60,000 nt of DNA from Nematostella vectensis. Lineage: Eukaryota > Cnidaria > Anthozoa > Actiniaria > Edwardsiidae. The notes under the pieces are model-generated. The model was not told where the DNA came from. It saw only the letters and a program-made list of their open reading frames with translations, and ran no database searches. A program made the translations under genes and the position numbers. Position 1 is the stretch's first letter; the number at the start of each line of letters is the position of its first letter. Below are positions 41,201-49,139 of the stretch, one piece after another. The DNA lies in contig NC_064040.1 of assembly GCF_932526225.1 (NCBI RefSeq), positions 14,630,494 through 14,690,493 of the forward strand, given 5' to 3'.

Positions 41201-44200
41201 TGCTTGAAAATTTCAAGTAAAATTGCTTTTGGTTTTTGATTGGTCTTCAGTTTAGGAAGTCTAAAATTAAACTATTCCATGGGGGGAGGGGGGTGAATAG
41301 GGGTACGTAAATCCACCGATCCACTACATTTTTGGGGCAAATCCGTGGATCCGCAGATATTTTTAGATCCGCAGGGTTTGACATATAAAAAACAGCATCG
41401 CTCAAAATTCATTTAAAATCCGAAAATGGACCGTCAAAGCGGCCAAATCCGAAATCCGCGCCCAAATTGCCGACAGATCCGTGATCCGCCGTATTTCCAA
41501 AATCCACCAGTCCGCTGAAATAATCGTCAAAATCCGTAATCCGTGAGCATTTCGGGGCCGAATCCGCCGATCCGCAAACCTATTCACCCCCCCCCCCCTT
41601 CATGGGTTACATGAAAAATTTTCTGAGGTGAACCTCTATAGTTATTAGACTCTTGAGAGGTCTAAAGGCCTCATAACTCCTACTATCATGGAAACCCAGG
41701 GGACTGTAATTTGTGAAGTTGAAGATACAAAAAACATAGCTGTAAACCCAACTTGGGCAGAAACCGTCTATTCTACTCCTCGAAGTTTACTGAGAGTAGT
41801 GTGAAGGTGACTCAAAGAGGCACGCCCGCGATTAGAAAACAATATTTGCATAAGGCAGGAACAACACACCTGTTCATACAGTGCGTCAAAAAACCGAGCG
41901 CTGACAGCTCATGCGCTGACGGGCATAACACCCAAGATAGCAGCCAAATGTCGAATTTCTCAAAAACCGACAGGGTCCAAAGTCAGTTCCTAATGATTCT
42001 TAAACACATATCGCTACACTTGCCTAGGGCCAAGTTACGTGCTTAGTAATTACATGATTTAGCTGGAATAGCTATGCAATGACAAGGATATCTTGGTCCC
42101 GGGGGAGGGACTCCACTATAATCAGATGGGGGTGATTGTGGATGGGAGAGCAACTTGGGTGTGGTCAGCACCTAAGAGATAGCAAATCGGGTGGGGTAGA
42201 AGGAATTTTTTAACGCTTAGAGATAGCAGAATCGAAAACAACCCCCACCCCAGGTAGCTATGAAATGACAAGGATACCTTTTTTTTTCAGGTGAATAAAG
42301 CAAGGACTAAAGTATAGCTGTCATTATAGGCTGGCTGAAATGAAAGCAGATGTAAATAAACGTTTTTCATATTCCTTTTTTGCTTAGTATAATTATATTC
42401 AATCAACACACATTCTTTCCCTATAGCCAACATAATCAGCTCTTGCTCAGCTGATACTTCCCTAAAGTCTGTGTGGATATAAGTCTTTAACTGTCAACAA
42501 AATTATTGACCATGTTATGATTTCTGATGCTTGAAGACCAGGTCTTCTGTACTTACTGCAAAGTTACTTACTGCAACTGTAATTAACTGCAAACTGATTG
42601 CATTATTCTCATGTGCATAGGTAACAACAATAAATTCTATTTGCATATATAACAAAATGCTAGCTACACTGTTATTAGCAAATTTAGTCTTTTTTTCTTG
42701 TAACTTTTCTATGCATTTGCTCAAATGGCTTGGCCCTCTACATGACTGCTTATTATTCATGAACATGGTTCAAGAGAGACTCATATGTAATAATGGCAGG
42801 GGATAGGGCTTTGAATATTTAAAATATTTGGTTGTTTGTTATTAGATGGAAGATGTTTTTAATACAGGATAAAAGAAAAAGGATGGTGTACATTAAAAGG
42901 ATTATTTGATTTATCAAAGATTTGTAGTTTGATACCAATGAATATAAGATTAGTAAAAATGTATCAAAGGGATTAGTATATATGAGGTGGTGTAGAATTG
43001 AAGATCAGGTATTTTAGGGTGTTGAAAGTTTCAACCTAGGTGTTATGGGGTATGTAATTTTGGACTCTTTAAGGCTCCATAGTGCATAGCCGTAGCAGGC
43101 CTAGAATTATTGGGGGGCACAATACATAAACATTAAGAAAACAATGGGGGGACACAGCCACGCCGCTACTGGTCATTTCCTTATTATTTTGACAATTTTG
43201 GGGTTGAACATGCCCCCAGTGCCCCACCCCCTGCTACGGTCCTGTAGTATGATAATAGATTTGCAAAGAACACTAAAAAGGACATGAAAACTTCTGTAAT
43301 ATCATCTTTTTAAGCACTCTTAACAAATCTATAATCATACTACTTCGCCTATTACCAAGTGCAACCATATCCAGCCACAGCACCTCGGTCCATACCACCA
43401 TATTTATAGCCTAACATTACCCCTTGCTTCAAGGTAGCCAAAATTATGCTTAGCACCATCTGCTGTACTACTGAATGCCTAAACTCGGTCATGTTTTTTT
43501 TTCAGGAGAGTTTTAAAGCTATATATAATAACAACTTTTCTCTTATTTATTCAAGGGGCACATAAACTTGAGGGTCCCTTTTTCTGAAAAAAAAAATTTG
43601 TAGATTATCTGAAGTATACTAAAAAAAAGGAAACATGACATAAATAAATAGGGCCCAATTTAGCAAGATCTTATCATATGGCAAATTATAAATATATTTC
43701 TGTATCAGTTGTCTATCGAGTACAACTCTACGTAAGAGTTCAAATAATCCCTCTTTTTAGGCAAATAGTATCCTGAGTAATGTCAATCAAAATTACTAAT
43801 AGTATCATTGTTCTGGGTACTCTCTAGGGGAGAATGCGAGGAAATAATTTTATAATAATAGGAAAAGTTATAAGCCATGTATTTTTATGCATTTAGATAG
43901 GGTTGATTTTAGGGAGATGGGATACCTGAAGCAAAATCAAAGTGTAGTATCCTGTTGTTATGTCCCTCCTGAAGTTTGGTCTTTGTCGGGGTTGGGGGAG
44001 GGGTGTTGATGGGGACATACCCCTAGTTTAGGGTGGGAAAACATTGCTGGCTCCTCTTTAAGGCAGTGCCTAAATCTATATATTACATACTTACTTGAGT
44101 TCGTTGTTGTATTCGATCCTCTCCCTGGGAAAAAAAGCAAACTACATTTGTTACAAATTCTTACTTATAAGGTAAGATTAAATAATACAAAATTTGCCAT

Positions 44201-44272
44201 ACCTCTGCCTCTTTTATAACCTCCTCGCCACCTCCCACGCCATGAATTTCCTCTCCCCCCTCTTCCACTCAT
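1280..44272 (-). CDS. MCM8: MCM8 DNA helicase, complete 34-exon gene
   Basis: Minichromosome maintenance 8 is a nuclear AAA+ helicase that works with MCM9 in homologous recombination and interstrand crosslink repair. I assembled 34 exons: 44272-44203, 44124-44095, 40601-40470, 40149-40067, 39887-39827, 39283-39195, 37535-37465, 36482-36427, 36340-36240, 35838-35797, 35564-35479, 34654-34572, 30421-30353, 24519-24386, 24099-24041, 23927-23897, 23332-23270, 23195-23127, 22809-22732, 22466-22394, 20767-20703, 20443-20400, 20283-20197, 20104-20071, 19740-19711, 19092-19034, 8695-8659, 6009-5923, 4242-4192, 3472-3407, 2622-2530, 2209-2048, 1764-1675, 1396-1280. They sum to 2,502 bases, 833 codons plus stop, with all junction phases agreeing; vertebrate MCM8 is about 840 residues. 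Three introns (after exons 14, 18 and 31) use GC donors. Several introns carry tandem copies of the real splice site, so the site actually used at exons 18, 21, 25 and 32 needs transcript proof. Confidence 0.95.
1440..1620. repeat. Degenerate ~31-bp tandem repeat in last MCM8 intron
   Basis: Motifs resembling 'atagcttatggcgt' and 'tttctgggcgt' recur about every 31 bp after an 18-base G run. The copies are well diverged, so this is an old array. It fills most of the 278-bp intron between exons 33 and 34. Confidence 0.4.
2205..2485. repeat. 35-bp minisatellite seeded on exon 32 acceptor
   Basis: The block gagcctgcacacaac recurs every 35 bp (2208, 2243, 2356, 2391, 2426, 2461). On the MCM8 strand each unit contains TTGTGTGCAG followed by GCTC, that is the 3' splice site plus the first 4-5 exon bases. 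The gap between the second and third copies is filled by a hairpin insertion. Confidence 0.75.
2278..2341. repeat. 64-bp near-perfect hairpin inserted in the 35-bp array
   Basis: Two arms of about 29 bases (CCTG, GTTGACAGCCG, ACTTTACCCCGG and their complements) flank a six-base loop. It interrupts one repeat unit, so it entered after the array formed. It is probably a tiny foldback or MITE remnant. Confidence 0.6.
2530..19092 (-). CDS. MCM8: MCM8 exons 26-31: post-AAA+ helices
   Basis: Exon 26 holds [10 protein letters not shown], exon 27 a 37-bp linker, exon 28 an acidic run of six Asp followed by DKPLSERLK, exon 29 [11 protein letters not shown], exon 30 [20 protein letters not shown] and exon 31 [15 protein letters not shown]. 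The order and lengths match vertebrate MCM8. The intron between exons 26 and 27 is 10.3 kb, nearly all of it the 34-bp array, which starts only 14 bp from the exon 27 acceptor. Exon 31 ends in GAG followed by GCAAGT, a consensus-strong GC donor. Confidence 0.9.
2922..3126. repeat. 53-bp GC-rich minisatellite, four copies
   Basis: The word gggcagcgcgaag recurs at 2924, 2977, 3030 and 3082. The copies are nearly identical and lie within the intron between MCM8 exons 30 and 31, not touching an exon. Confidence 0.8.
3650..3945. repeat. 157-bp tandem duplication
   Basis: The segment from 'aggcatcgttaat' is repeated 157 bp later with about 10 percent differences. A shorter related block (ttatttcagtt then ataattc) occurs at about 36726-36750, so this is part of a dispersed repeat. 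Confidence 0.6.
4413..4664. mobile_element. MITE-like inverted repeat, ~250 bp
   Basis: Imperfect inverted arms of about 75 bp begin with ACACCTATTTC and contain cgtaacccgc and ttcatgggta in both arms. No clear target duplication was found. It lies in the MCM8 intron between exons 28 and 29. Confidence 0.55.
4665..5922. other. MCM8 intron without recognisable features
   Basis: This is AT-rich intron sequence. The short open frames lack family resemblance. Confidence 0.4.
6111..8609. repeat. 248/249-bp satellite array, ~10 copies
   Basis: The anchor aaaggtaaac recurs at 6361, 6609, 6858, 7107, 7355, 7603, 7851, 8100, 8349 and 8597. Units differ by a few bases, such as gcggcc/gcggct and a one-base indel in tttgtaa(a)g. 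The array fills the intron between MCM8 exons 27 and 28. Each unit holds a GATGAAG/GTATGT donor-like site on the plus strand, antisense to MCM8. Confidence 0.92.
8710..18778. repeat. 34-bp minisatellite, ~296 copies (10 kb)
   Basis: The unit is gatgtgccgaatggatagca plus agataagaagtagt. It is tandem and gap-free over 10 kb in the MCM8 intron between exons 26 and 27. Variation is concentrated at a few two-state positions (ccg/ctg, attg/atgg, gcaag/gtaag, agtagt/agtggt). The reverse complement contains no stop triplet in any phase, so all three minus frames stay open for thousands of codons; these are not genes. The outermost units at both ends share a gttaag variant, unlike the gataag of most interior units. 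Confidence 0.97.
19236..19727. repeat. 57-bp minisatellite seeded on exon 25 donor
   Basis: About eight or nine units spaced 57 bp carry, on the MCM8 strand, TGGATAAACCAGATGAG followed by GTAA: the last 17 bases of exon 25 plus its donor. Units become more diverged with distance from the exon. Confidence 0.85.
19711..24099 (-). CDS. MCM8: MCM8 exons 15-25: AAA+ ATPase core
   Basis: The catalytic core is complete. Exon 18 carries the MCM8-type Walker A GDPGLGKS at residues 435-442. Exon 19 has [18 protein letters not shown]. Exon 21 carries Walker B and the MCM signature IDEFD at 498-502. Exon 23 has the sensor-1 region AAANPVGG at 539-546. The 34-bp exon 24 carries the arginine finger SRFD at 566-569, and the 30-bp exon 25 encodes [10 protein letters not shown]. 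Lys replaces the usual Thr in the last block (LLDKP for LLDTP). All catalytic residues are intact, so the helicase is predicted active. Edges of exons 18, 21 and 25 are multiplied as minisatellites in the flanking introns. Confidence 0.93.
19876..20025. repeat. 71-bp tandem duplication
   Basis: Two copies start cgccttat at 19883 and cgccttata at 19954, with about 90 percent identity, in the intron between MCM8 exons 24 and 25. Confidence 0.65.
20752..22352. repeat. 58-bp minisatellite seeded on exon 21 acceptor, ~28 copies
   Basis: Each unit holds, on the MCM8 strand, TATCTCCCTATAG followed by GATGCTGTTGTATTGA: the 3' splice site plus the first 16 bases of the Walker B exon, then 42 intron bases. 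A rare unit type with cagtatccttaaggg occurs at 20935, 21515 and 21921, spaced exactly 10 and 7 units, showing block duplication. Confidence 0.93.
22955..23150. repeat. Three copies of the Walker A exon edge
   Basis: The end of exon 18 (GGACTCGGCAAAAGTCAG) with its flanking intron is repeated twice more in the intron, near 23053 and 22967, with decay. The first extra copy has a GT donor (GTTAGT), while the genuine in-frame exon has GCAAGT. Confidence 0.75.
24386..36340 (-). CDS. MCM8: MCM8 exons 9-14: OB fold and zinc site
   Basis: Exon 9 encodes the OB-fold strand [16 protein letters not shown] and the first zinc pair Cys224-x2-Cys227. Exon 11 supplies the second pair Cys246-x4-Cys251, completing the MCM zinc site. 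Exon 12 holds the highly conserved [14 protein letters not shown], exon 13 the [10 protein letters not shown] strand and exon 14 [13 protein letters not shown]. Exon 14 ends in AAG followed by GCAAGC, a GC donor that is the only frame-preserving choice. The intron between exons 12 and 13 contains the foldback element, and the one between exons 13 and 14 contains the 43-bp array. Confidence 0.9.
24689..30109. repeat. 43-bp minisatellite, ~126 copies (5.4 kb)
   Basis: The unit is ggcaggagtgggtgatggag plus tagtaagggagaggtagaatatg. It lies in the MCM8 intron between exons 13 and 14. The reverse complement is stop-free in all phases, which explains the three very long minus frames. A distinctive two-unit variant (taaaagtgagg with taaaattgagg) occurs at 26341, 26943 and 28534, spaced exactly 14 and 37 units. 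Confidence 0.96.
30560..34107. mobile_element. Foldback element with 9-bp target duplication (Mutator-like)
   Basis: Two long inverted arms start ACC(A/G)GAGTGAAGTTAG and meet near 32.45 kb. The outer ~600 bases of each arm are about 97 percent alike, and the inner parts are ~100-bp subrepeats built around ttccttattcggataag. The flanks are CTCCTTCCT at 30551-30559 and again at 34108-34116, a 9-bp target duplication typical of Mutator-type elements. No transposase is encoded, so it is non-autonomous. It sits in the MCM8 intron between exons 12 and 13. Confidence 0.85.
31602..31974. mobile_element. Solo LTR nested in the foldback element
   Basis: A 373-bp insertion found only in the left arm begins TG and ends CA, and is flanked by ACTAC at 31597-31601 and 31975-31979. 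It contains an AATAAA near its middle-right. The 5-bp duplication and TG...CA ends mark a solo LTR left after recombination of an LTR retrotransposon. Confidence 0.8.
34655..35478. other. MCM8 intron with poly-G tract
   Basis: This intron lies between exons 11 and 12. It contains a G run near 34779-34797 and otherwise AT-rich unique sequence without coding signals. Confidence 0.4.
36427..40149 (-). CDS. MCM8: MCM8 exons 4-8: N-terminal helical subdomain
   Basis: These five exons encode the start of the MCM N-terminal domain. Exon 4 holds [19 protein letters not shown], exon 5 the charged EDIERRE segment, exon 6 the helix ending in LGLAIYQ, exon 7 FPYIQA and exon 8 [15 protein letters not shown]. 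All align in order with vertebrate MCM8. Exon 7 is read from the acceptor at 37536, which gives the expected Val-Leu after exon 6; a second AG seven bases later would break the frame. The donor of exon 4 (GTTGGT) is weak. The intron after exon 6 is almost entirely CAC/CAT microsatellite that starts at the donor itself. Confidence 0.88.
36483..37464. other. MCM8 intron between exons 7 and 8
   Basis: This is mostly unique sequence. Near 36726-36750 it holds a relative of the 157-bp repeat at 3.7 kb. The GC-rich stretch 37180-37420 has an open minus frame with no recognisable family. Confidence 0.35.
37571..37800. repeat. Decayed copies of the exon 6 3' edge
   Basis: The block at 37571-37620 matches the exon 6 end at 39191-39236 (cctgag.aca.c.ttcag then ggact.gc.at on the MCM8 strand). 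A weaker copy lies near 37665-37705 and a trace near 37772-37800, each next to GATG runs. They lie at the far end of the CAC/CAT tract. Confidence 0.5.
37838..39194. repeat. CAC/CAT trinucleotide microsatellite, 1.36 kb
   Basis: The tract is built of CAC, CAT and rare CTC, ACA and TAC triplets, with an internal duplication of about 447 bp (matching blocks near 38041 and 38488). It abuts the exon 6 donor directly: GTATGGTGGTGATGG. The translated open frames (Pro/Ser-rich on plus, Met/Val on minus) are artefacts. Confidence 0.95.
39425..39737. repeat. 32-33-bp G-rich minisatellite, ~9 copies
   Basis: The word gtcagtactcac recurs every 32-33 bp with gggagagggtgggggtgggg between. It lies in the MCM8 intron between exons 5 and 6. 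The G-runs could form quadruplexes. Confidence 0.88.
40176..40418. mobile_element. Diverged TTAA-type MITE next to MCM8 exon 4
   Basis: The inverted ends (TCACACCAGTTT / AAACTGGTGTGA) and internal blocks (ccgac.gaaacctcaac, caggcc.tcc.ctctaaat) match the MITE at 54433. It ends 26 bp before the exon 4 acceptor. The TTAA duplications have decayed. Confidence 0.65.
40470..44272 (-). CDS. MCM8: MCM8 exons 1-3: Gly/Arg-rich N-terminus
   Basis: Exon 1 starts at the ATG ending at 44270 and encodes 23 residues that are almost all Gly, Arg and Trp, as in other MCM8 proteins. Exon 2 is only 30 bp and continues the RGRGS run. Exon 3 gives a Ser/Pro linker followed by the conserved block around [10 protein letters not shown]. 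The phases are 1, 1 and 1 at the three exon ends. The 3.5-kb intron between exons 2 and 3 holds two MITEs and no gene. The initiator is the first ATG of the conserved Gly/Arg stretch; an upstream in-frame start was not seen. Confidence 0.88.
41287..41598. mobile_element. MITE with GGGGGGTGAATAGG ends
   Basis: Terminal inverted repeats read GGGGGGTGAATAGG on both sides, and the interior is full of 'atccg' words in inverted order. CATGGG flanks both sides and may be the target duplication. Confidence 0.6.
41600..44094. other. MCM8 intron between exons 2 and 3
   Basis: AT-rich intron with one MITE (43085-43245). No other features were recognised. Confidence 0.4.
43085..43245. mobile_element. 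Short MITE with CCGTAGCAGG inverted ends
   Basis: CCGTAGCAGG at 43090-43099 is matched by CCTGCTACGG at 43230-43239 with G/C-run interiors. The target duplication is unclear. Confidence 0.5.
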
Positions 44273-44482
44273 ATTTTAGTTTAAAAATGGCAAAATTTAC
44301 GGCATTTTGCAAAGATCGTCAGTGTTTCTTTTCGCAGTACTCAGCTCCGTCCATCGGTCGAATTTGGCGGGATTTTCTAACAGGTTTTATGATTGGATGT
44401 TTGTAAAAACCTGAACCAATCGCTAGGGTTTTTATTTAAATGACAAAGTACAACCGCTGAGAAATTTGCGGCTCAATCCAAG
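44273..44482. promoter_or_regulatory. Bidirectional MCM8-TSNAX promoter
   Basis: Only 210 bp separate the two divergent start codons. The spacer holds an E2F-like site TTTGGCGGGA at 44363-44372 and two oppositely oriented CCAAT boxes (ATTGG at 44392-44396, CCAAT at 44416-44420). E2F control is established for replication MCM genes; its action here is inferred. No TATA box is obvious, as is usual for such promoters. Confidence 0.65.
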
Positions 44483-45280
44483 ATGGCGGACAGAAGCAGA
44501 AAACGAAAGATAGAGACTGATAAAGATTCCTCGGAAGCAAAGGTAGCAAACGACTCTCCAGTGATCGCAGCGTTTCAACAATTCCAAGAAGAGCTAGATT
44601 TGCGCCACGACAAGTACGAGCGAATCGTGAAGTCTAGTCGCGATTTGACCATACAAAGTAAACGGGCTATTTTTAATTTGCACCGCATTGCAGGGGCTGA
44701 CAACTCTGAGAAAATTATCCATGAAGTTGGAAGGAAACTACATGAAATCAAGCAATACCTGAAAAAGATTGCTTTAGAGCTGGAGGGGGAAGACCCTTTC
44801 CGTTTTTCAAGAGCGTATTCACCCGGTCTGCAAGAGTACATCGAATCACTCTCATTTTACTACTACCTCAAGAACAAAACACTTGTACCGTTTCAAGAAG
44901 TCGTAGAAAACTGCACCTTTCCGGCAGAGGATGGTAAAGCACTAAAACTTGAGGTCCCTTTATCCGACTATGTCCTTGGTATAGCAGATCTAACAGGAGA
45001 GCTCATGCGTTTTTGTATGAATTCGACTGCTAATGGTGACGGTGATACGCCATTCACGGTCTGTCAGTTTATGAGAGAGGTTCATGACGAGCTCGCGTTA
45101 TTGGAGTATTGTTGTAAAGATATTGGTCGTAAGTTGGGCGCCCTGAAGAGTAGTCTTTACAAGGTTGAACATGTGTGTTACACATTACAAGTGCGGAGAT
45201 CTGAATTTCCACAGCTAAATGTTGCTGATTTGCTTAAGTGTGGTTCAGGAATGGAAAACATTAAAATGCATGATCAGTAG
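44483..45280 (+). CDS. TSNAX: Translin-associated factor X (Trax), single exon
   Basis: The 265-residue protein is a full-length Trax. With translin it forms the C3PO endoribonuclease, which clears passenger strands during RISC loading and trims other small RNAs. A basic KRK segment near residues 7-9 may act in nuclear import. The family blocks are present: SPGLQEYIES, YVLGIADLTGELMR, GDGDTPF, and YKVEHVCYTLQVRRSE near the end. The four residues corresponding to the catalytic acids of Trax are kept: Glu118, Glu121, Asp169 and Glu173. The start context AAGATGG is good. The gene has no intron, unlike its neighbour. It is divergent from MCM8 and shares its promoter. Confidence 0.95.
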   Translation: MADRSRKRKIETDKDSSEAKVANDSPVIAAFQQFQEELDLRHDKYERIVKSSRDLTIQSKRAIFNLHRIAGADNSEKIIHEVGRKLHEIKQYLKKIALELEGEDPFRFSRAYSPGLQEYIESLSFYYYLKNKTLVPFQEVVENCTFPAEDGKALKLEVPLSDYVLGIADLTGELMRFCMNSTANGDGDTPFTVCQFMREVHDELALLEYCCKDIGRKLGALKSSLYKVEHVCYTLQVRRSEFPQLNVADLLKCGSGMENIKMHDQ

Positions 45281-47217
45281 TGACAGAAAAGATGTAGATC
45301 TAGGGAGGGGTTGAACCCCTACCCCTCTCTCCTATGGGGGAAAAGAAATGCCATAAAATATGAAACACGTTTTGATGTTTTGTGATGCTTCAACTTCATC
45401 CTTCAACCCCCTTCTAAACAAAACCTGGATTTGCCTATGCCAAAAATTGGTTCTTGCTACTGTATTTACTGGAAAGCACTGCTTTTTAATGTTGTTTGCA
45501 TCAATTTTTATGCACTTACTAACAACTTTGAGGAAAAGTCACTAGAATGTTGGGTTTGTATGCAGTACACAAACACATACTTGCATGCTCATTTTATTGC
45601 ATTTTTTGTGTGCTGTTTTAAGAAAAACAAGATTTGTTAGGTGAACAAGTTTTCACATATTAAATATTTTAAATAATCAACATTTTTATTGGCGGCAATA
45701 AGAACTATTACGAGGTAAGCCAAAACAATACTGTGCCAAAGTTAATTCATCATTTTGATTTCTTAGAATTTTCAAGACTTTCTAGTATTAAGCTGAAAGT
45801 AAGTTAATGTTAAAATGTTAAAAAGGAAAACAGAAAGTAGTTTTGTTACCCAAGCTTTGAGATCCAAATCCAAGTAGAAATTTTAGAAATTTTGGTTGTT
45901 CAAGGGGATAAAACTTGGTTTGAAGATGGGTTCTACTGTTTTGGATAGAAAATAATTGCAAGGCTTTGACAAAAACACACACACACAAAAAAAACACCTA
46001 AATCTAACAAAAAAGTTCAAAATATTAGTAGTAAGAATATAATGCGATAGGCCCAAAACATGTTCGTCATCAAAACCCCTTTTATAAGAAAAAAAGATTA
46101 ACTAACCTAAAAAAGGGTTCTGGTCACCTTTTGATACAGCGCCGGCTCAGAAAATTATCCAAGCCGTGCCGACCACGTTCCTTCAAAAGTTTGTGACCGT
46201 CTGAATAACACGACATTGGCATAACAAGAAGGGAGAAAGGCAGACACCTAATGATTGAATCCCAGTTTAAAACAACTTTTGAATAAAAGTCGATTATTTT
46301 ATGTGCGGAGTGAAAACCTTTTTTTTTTATTTGGTTAAATCCTCATTTTTATGAATTTTAAAAGACGGGGGGAGCTGCAACCCCCAATAATTTTCTCGGT
46401 AGACTGTCTAATTTGGCAAAATAAATAGGGGAGAGGAGGGGGGTCGGAGATAAAACAATTAAAATTTGTGTTGTGCCCCTCCCCCACCACCAACAAAAAA
46501 TTTTTTTTTTGCTCCCGCCGCCCATGGTCTATCGTTCGGAACACGGTCTTCCATTCTGTATTTTTCTTTTACGAGTGTGAGATCTAGGATGATGGTGGTC
46601 GAGCGCGCAATAAAAAAAAAGTTGAGACCCCCTAGCGATTTTGATTTAAATAGTCCAATTTTTATTCTTACTGAATTTGATGTGTCTGAAATATCATTTT
46701 GGATTGATACCATGACGAGTCTTATTTCTCGAGATTGAAGCCAAAGTCCCCGCAAGCGATAAGAGAATGACTGGATTAAAAAGCGGAAGTACTCTTTTCT
46801 GACGTCAAAAAATCTAATTTGCATACGTTATCAGCTATCAGAAGATTTCACCACATTGGATTGATGCACCACAGACAATGGCAAACAAAACAATAGAACC
46901 GGAATACAATAGAACAATAAGGTAATCCAGCCAATCCTGTTAGGCCTTAGGAGCGGGCTTCTACACTTCCAAGATTGAATATCCAGACTCAGGTTCAACG
47001 TACCCTGAGATGTGCCAAGAACATATTCATGCCCAAGCACTTCAGCTCTTTTACTATGATAATAACAAGTAATAACTAAATAGGGCATTAAAAAAATGAT
47101 TAAGTCTATTTTCATTCAAAAAGCAAGCAAACGTTTGAGCGAGTTTGTTCATGATTTGTTCATTTTAGCCCTTAAAATAAACAACCTATAAAGTTTTTAT
47201 CATAGCAAGAGAGCATA

Positions 47218-47218
<1 letters not shown>
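45281..47218. other. Intergenic, no gene recognised
   Basis: This holds the TSNAX 3' region and AT-rich DNA with homopolymer runs. No canonical AATAAA is seen close to the TSNAX stop. The ORFs here are short and unlike known proteins. Confidence 0.4.

Positions 47219-47286
<68 letters not shown>
47219..47286. repeat. (TA)n microsatellite
   Basis: An uninterrupted TA run of about 66 bp. Confidence 0.95.
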
Positions 47287-47289
<3 letters not shown>

Positions 47290-47290
47290 T

Positions 47291-48090
47291 GCTTAGCAGC
47301 CACGCACGTCTCCCCCACAAGCGGCTGCTGTAAAACGAACGACAGTTCGCGCGCTATGCTAATTGCCTTAGTGTGAGAAAAAAAAGCAGAAAGTGTCGCA
47401 TCTAAATTCAAGATTTCTTCTTTGAACAATCATCAAAAGTTGGCTATCAAAGGGATATCAGTAGACAAGAAATATGTTTTTGTTTAATTGCCTACAGGCT
47501 TTGAACAACACTTTCCAAGCTTTATTATACCGACTGATTAGTTTAAAGCCGCATTGTCACCAGTTTACTTCTGAATGATAATTTAGAGCGGATGGCCTGT
47601 TTAATATCTTGGATTTTTATAGATTCTTTTGTCTTTTAACGGTTGAGGTTTCCGTCGGACCTCCGGAAGTGAACTGGTGATAATGCGGCTTTAATTCGAT
47701 AGAGAGCAGGACTCATTATTATTGTTGTGATCCCTTGGTGATTTAGCATCTAAGATCAGATAAATTAGGGGTTCTTAGATCTCGTGATATATTTTTCCTC
47801 AGGGTTTTCATCCCATGATTATTTCATTATTTTACGAATAGATTCAACAAATACGGAGTTTATTTTGAAGTGTGCGCTAAAGATACTAGGGCTGGTTTCC
47901 CGCAAACTCTGACATATTGACCTTACGCTAATCTAATTCCGACTTCTAATTGGTCTATGTTAAGCAATCTCTACACTCTGATTGGCTCATTGCATTAACA
48001 AATGGAAACCGTAATGGGAAAGGAATGTGGTTCGGTCTAGATCAGCCGCTTGTGGGGAAGGCGTGCGTGACAATGAAAGCGGCTGCTTAA
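47291..48090. mobile_element. ~800-bp non-autonomous element with inverted ends
   Basis: CCCCACAAGCGGCTG next to a CACGCACG block near the left end (47301-47328) is mirrored at 48042-48087. The ends begin GC(T)TAGCAGCC or its diverged partner. There is no coding capacity. A TTAA MITE is nested inside at 47543-47694. Confidence 0.45.
47543..47694. mobile_element. TTAA-flanked MITE (piggyBac-like), short copy
   Basis: The inverted ends are AAAGCCGCATTGTCACCAG and its near complement, bounded by TTAA on both sides (47543-47546, 47691-47694). It is the reverse orientation of the copy at 54433 and has an internal deletion of about 60 bp. Confidence 0.85.
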
Positions 48091-48586
48091 CAGGAGGGAA
48101 ACTACACCAATTCAAATTCCATGCTACTCTGTCATTTAAGACTGAAAAATACCAAATGCCAGGGGTTTCGTAGAAAGTTGGAAACATTCACAAAGATATT
48201 ACATGCGAAGCGAATCTTGAGTTCCGGAACCAAAATTACTGCACTGCCTAACCAAATTGCGAAGTTGCAAAACCACGGTCTTTTTATAGCCGCTATCTTA
48301 GATTTTTAGCAAAATTCTCTCTCCTTCCACGCCCCTCCCTCGTTTTTCATTATGCTAAAAAAACAGGATGCCTGCTACGAATCGCTTGTGGCCGGTTTTT
48401 CTCTATAAAAACACCGCGTAAACGCCGGCATTGCAGGTTACATGGTCCCGGACATGTCCATTCTCTGCTTTGACACTTTAGAAGACAAAACACACTTTTG
48501 CCTTGCACTGCAGTAAATATTTGGAACATTTTTGAAATCTTAAATTAGATCCTGGGAAATTGACATCAGAAATAAGAGAGGCAAAA

Positions 48587-49139
48587 GGGGGGGGGGACTG
48601 GGGACTTTCATAGACACCGAAACGCCCCTCCGGGCCTCCCAGCCCCATTTTAGGCTTGGGAGGTGCGCTGGGCCCCTCCAACCCCCCAGCCCCATTTTAG
48701 GCTTGGGAGGTGCGCTGGGCCCCTCCGACCCCCCCCCCCCCCCCCCCCCCCCCCAGCCCCATTCCAGGCTTGGGAGGCGCGGCGCGCCCCTCCGAGCCCC
48801 CCAGCCCCGTCTCATGCAGATGAGGCCCCGTGTAGATTAATAATTGCTAATTATCAATCTACGTCGGGACCACTTCGCATAGATTAACAATTGGCAATTA
48901 TCGATCTACGTCGGGACCACCTCGCGTAGATAAATAATTAGCAATGGTTAGCAATCATTAATCCGCTGTCTATCGACACTCCGTAGGGTGGCGTGACTGG
49001 TGCCTTTCATAGAAACGAGTGGGAACCTTGCAATTGGACCCCGTCTGTCCTGTAGTATATACACATGTGCATAGCATTCGAAGGATGAAGTGCGGAAAAG
49101 ATTACTGCAGGTGGCTAAAGGTCGGCCATGCAGACACGT
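48587..49139. repeat. Left terminal inverted repeat of the 5-kb element
   Basis: It contains two or three copies of an 'agccccattttaggcttggg' block separated by C-runs. These are followed by three subterminal ~50-bp units, each with a small palindrome (tagattaacaattggcaatt) and ctacgtcgggaccac, then the first codons of the zinc-ribbon ORF. Confidence 0.9.
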
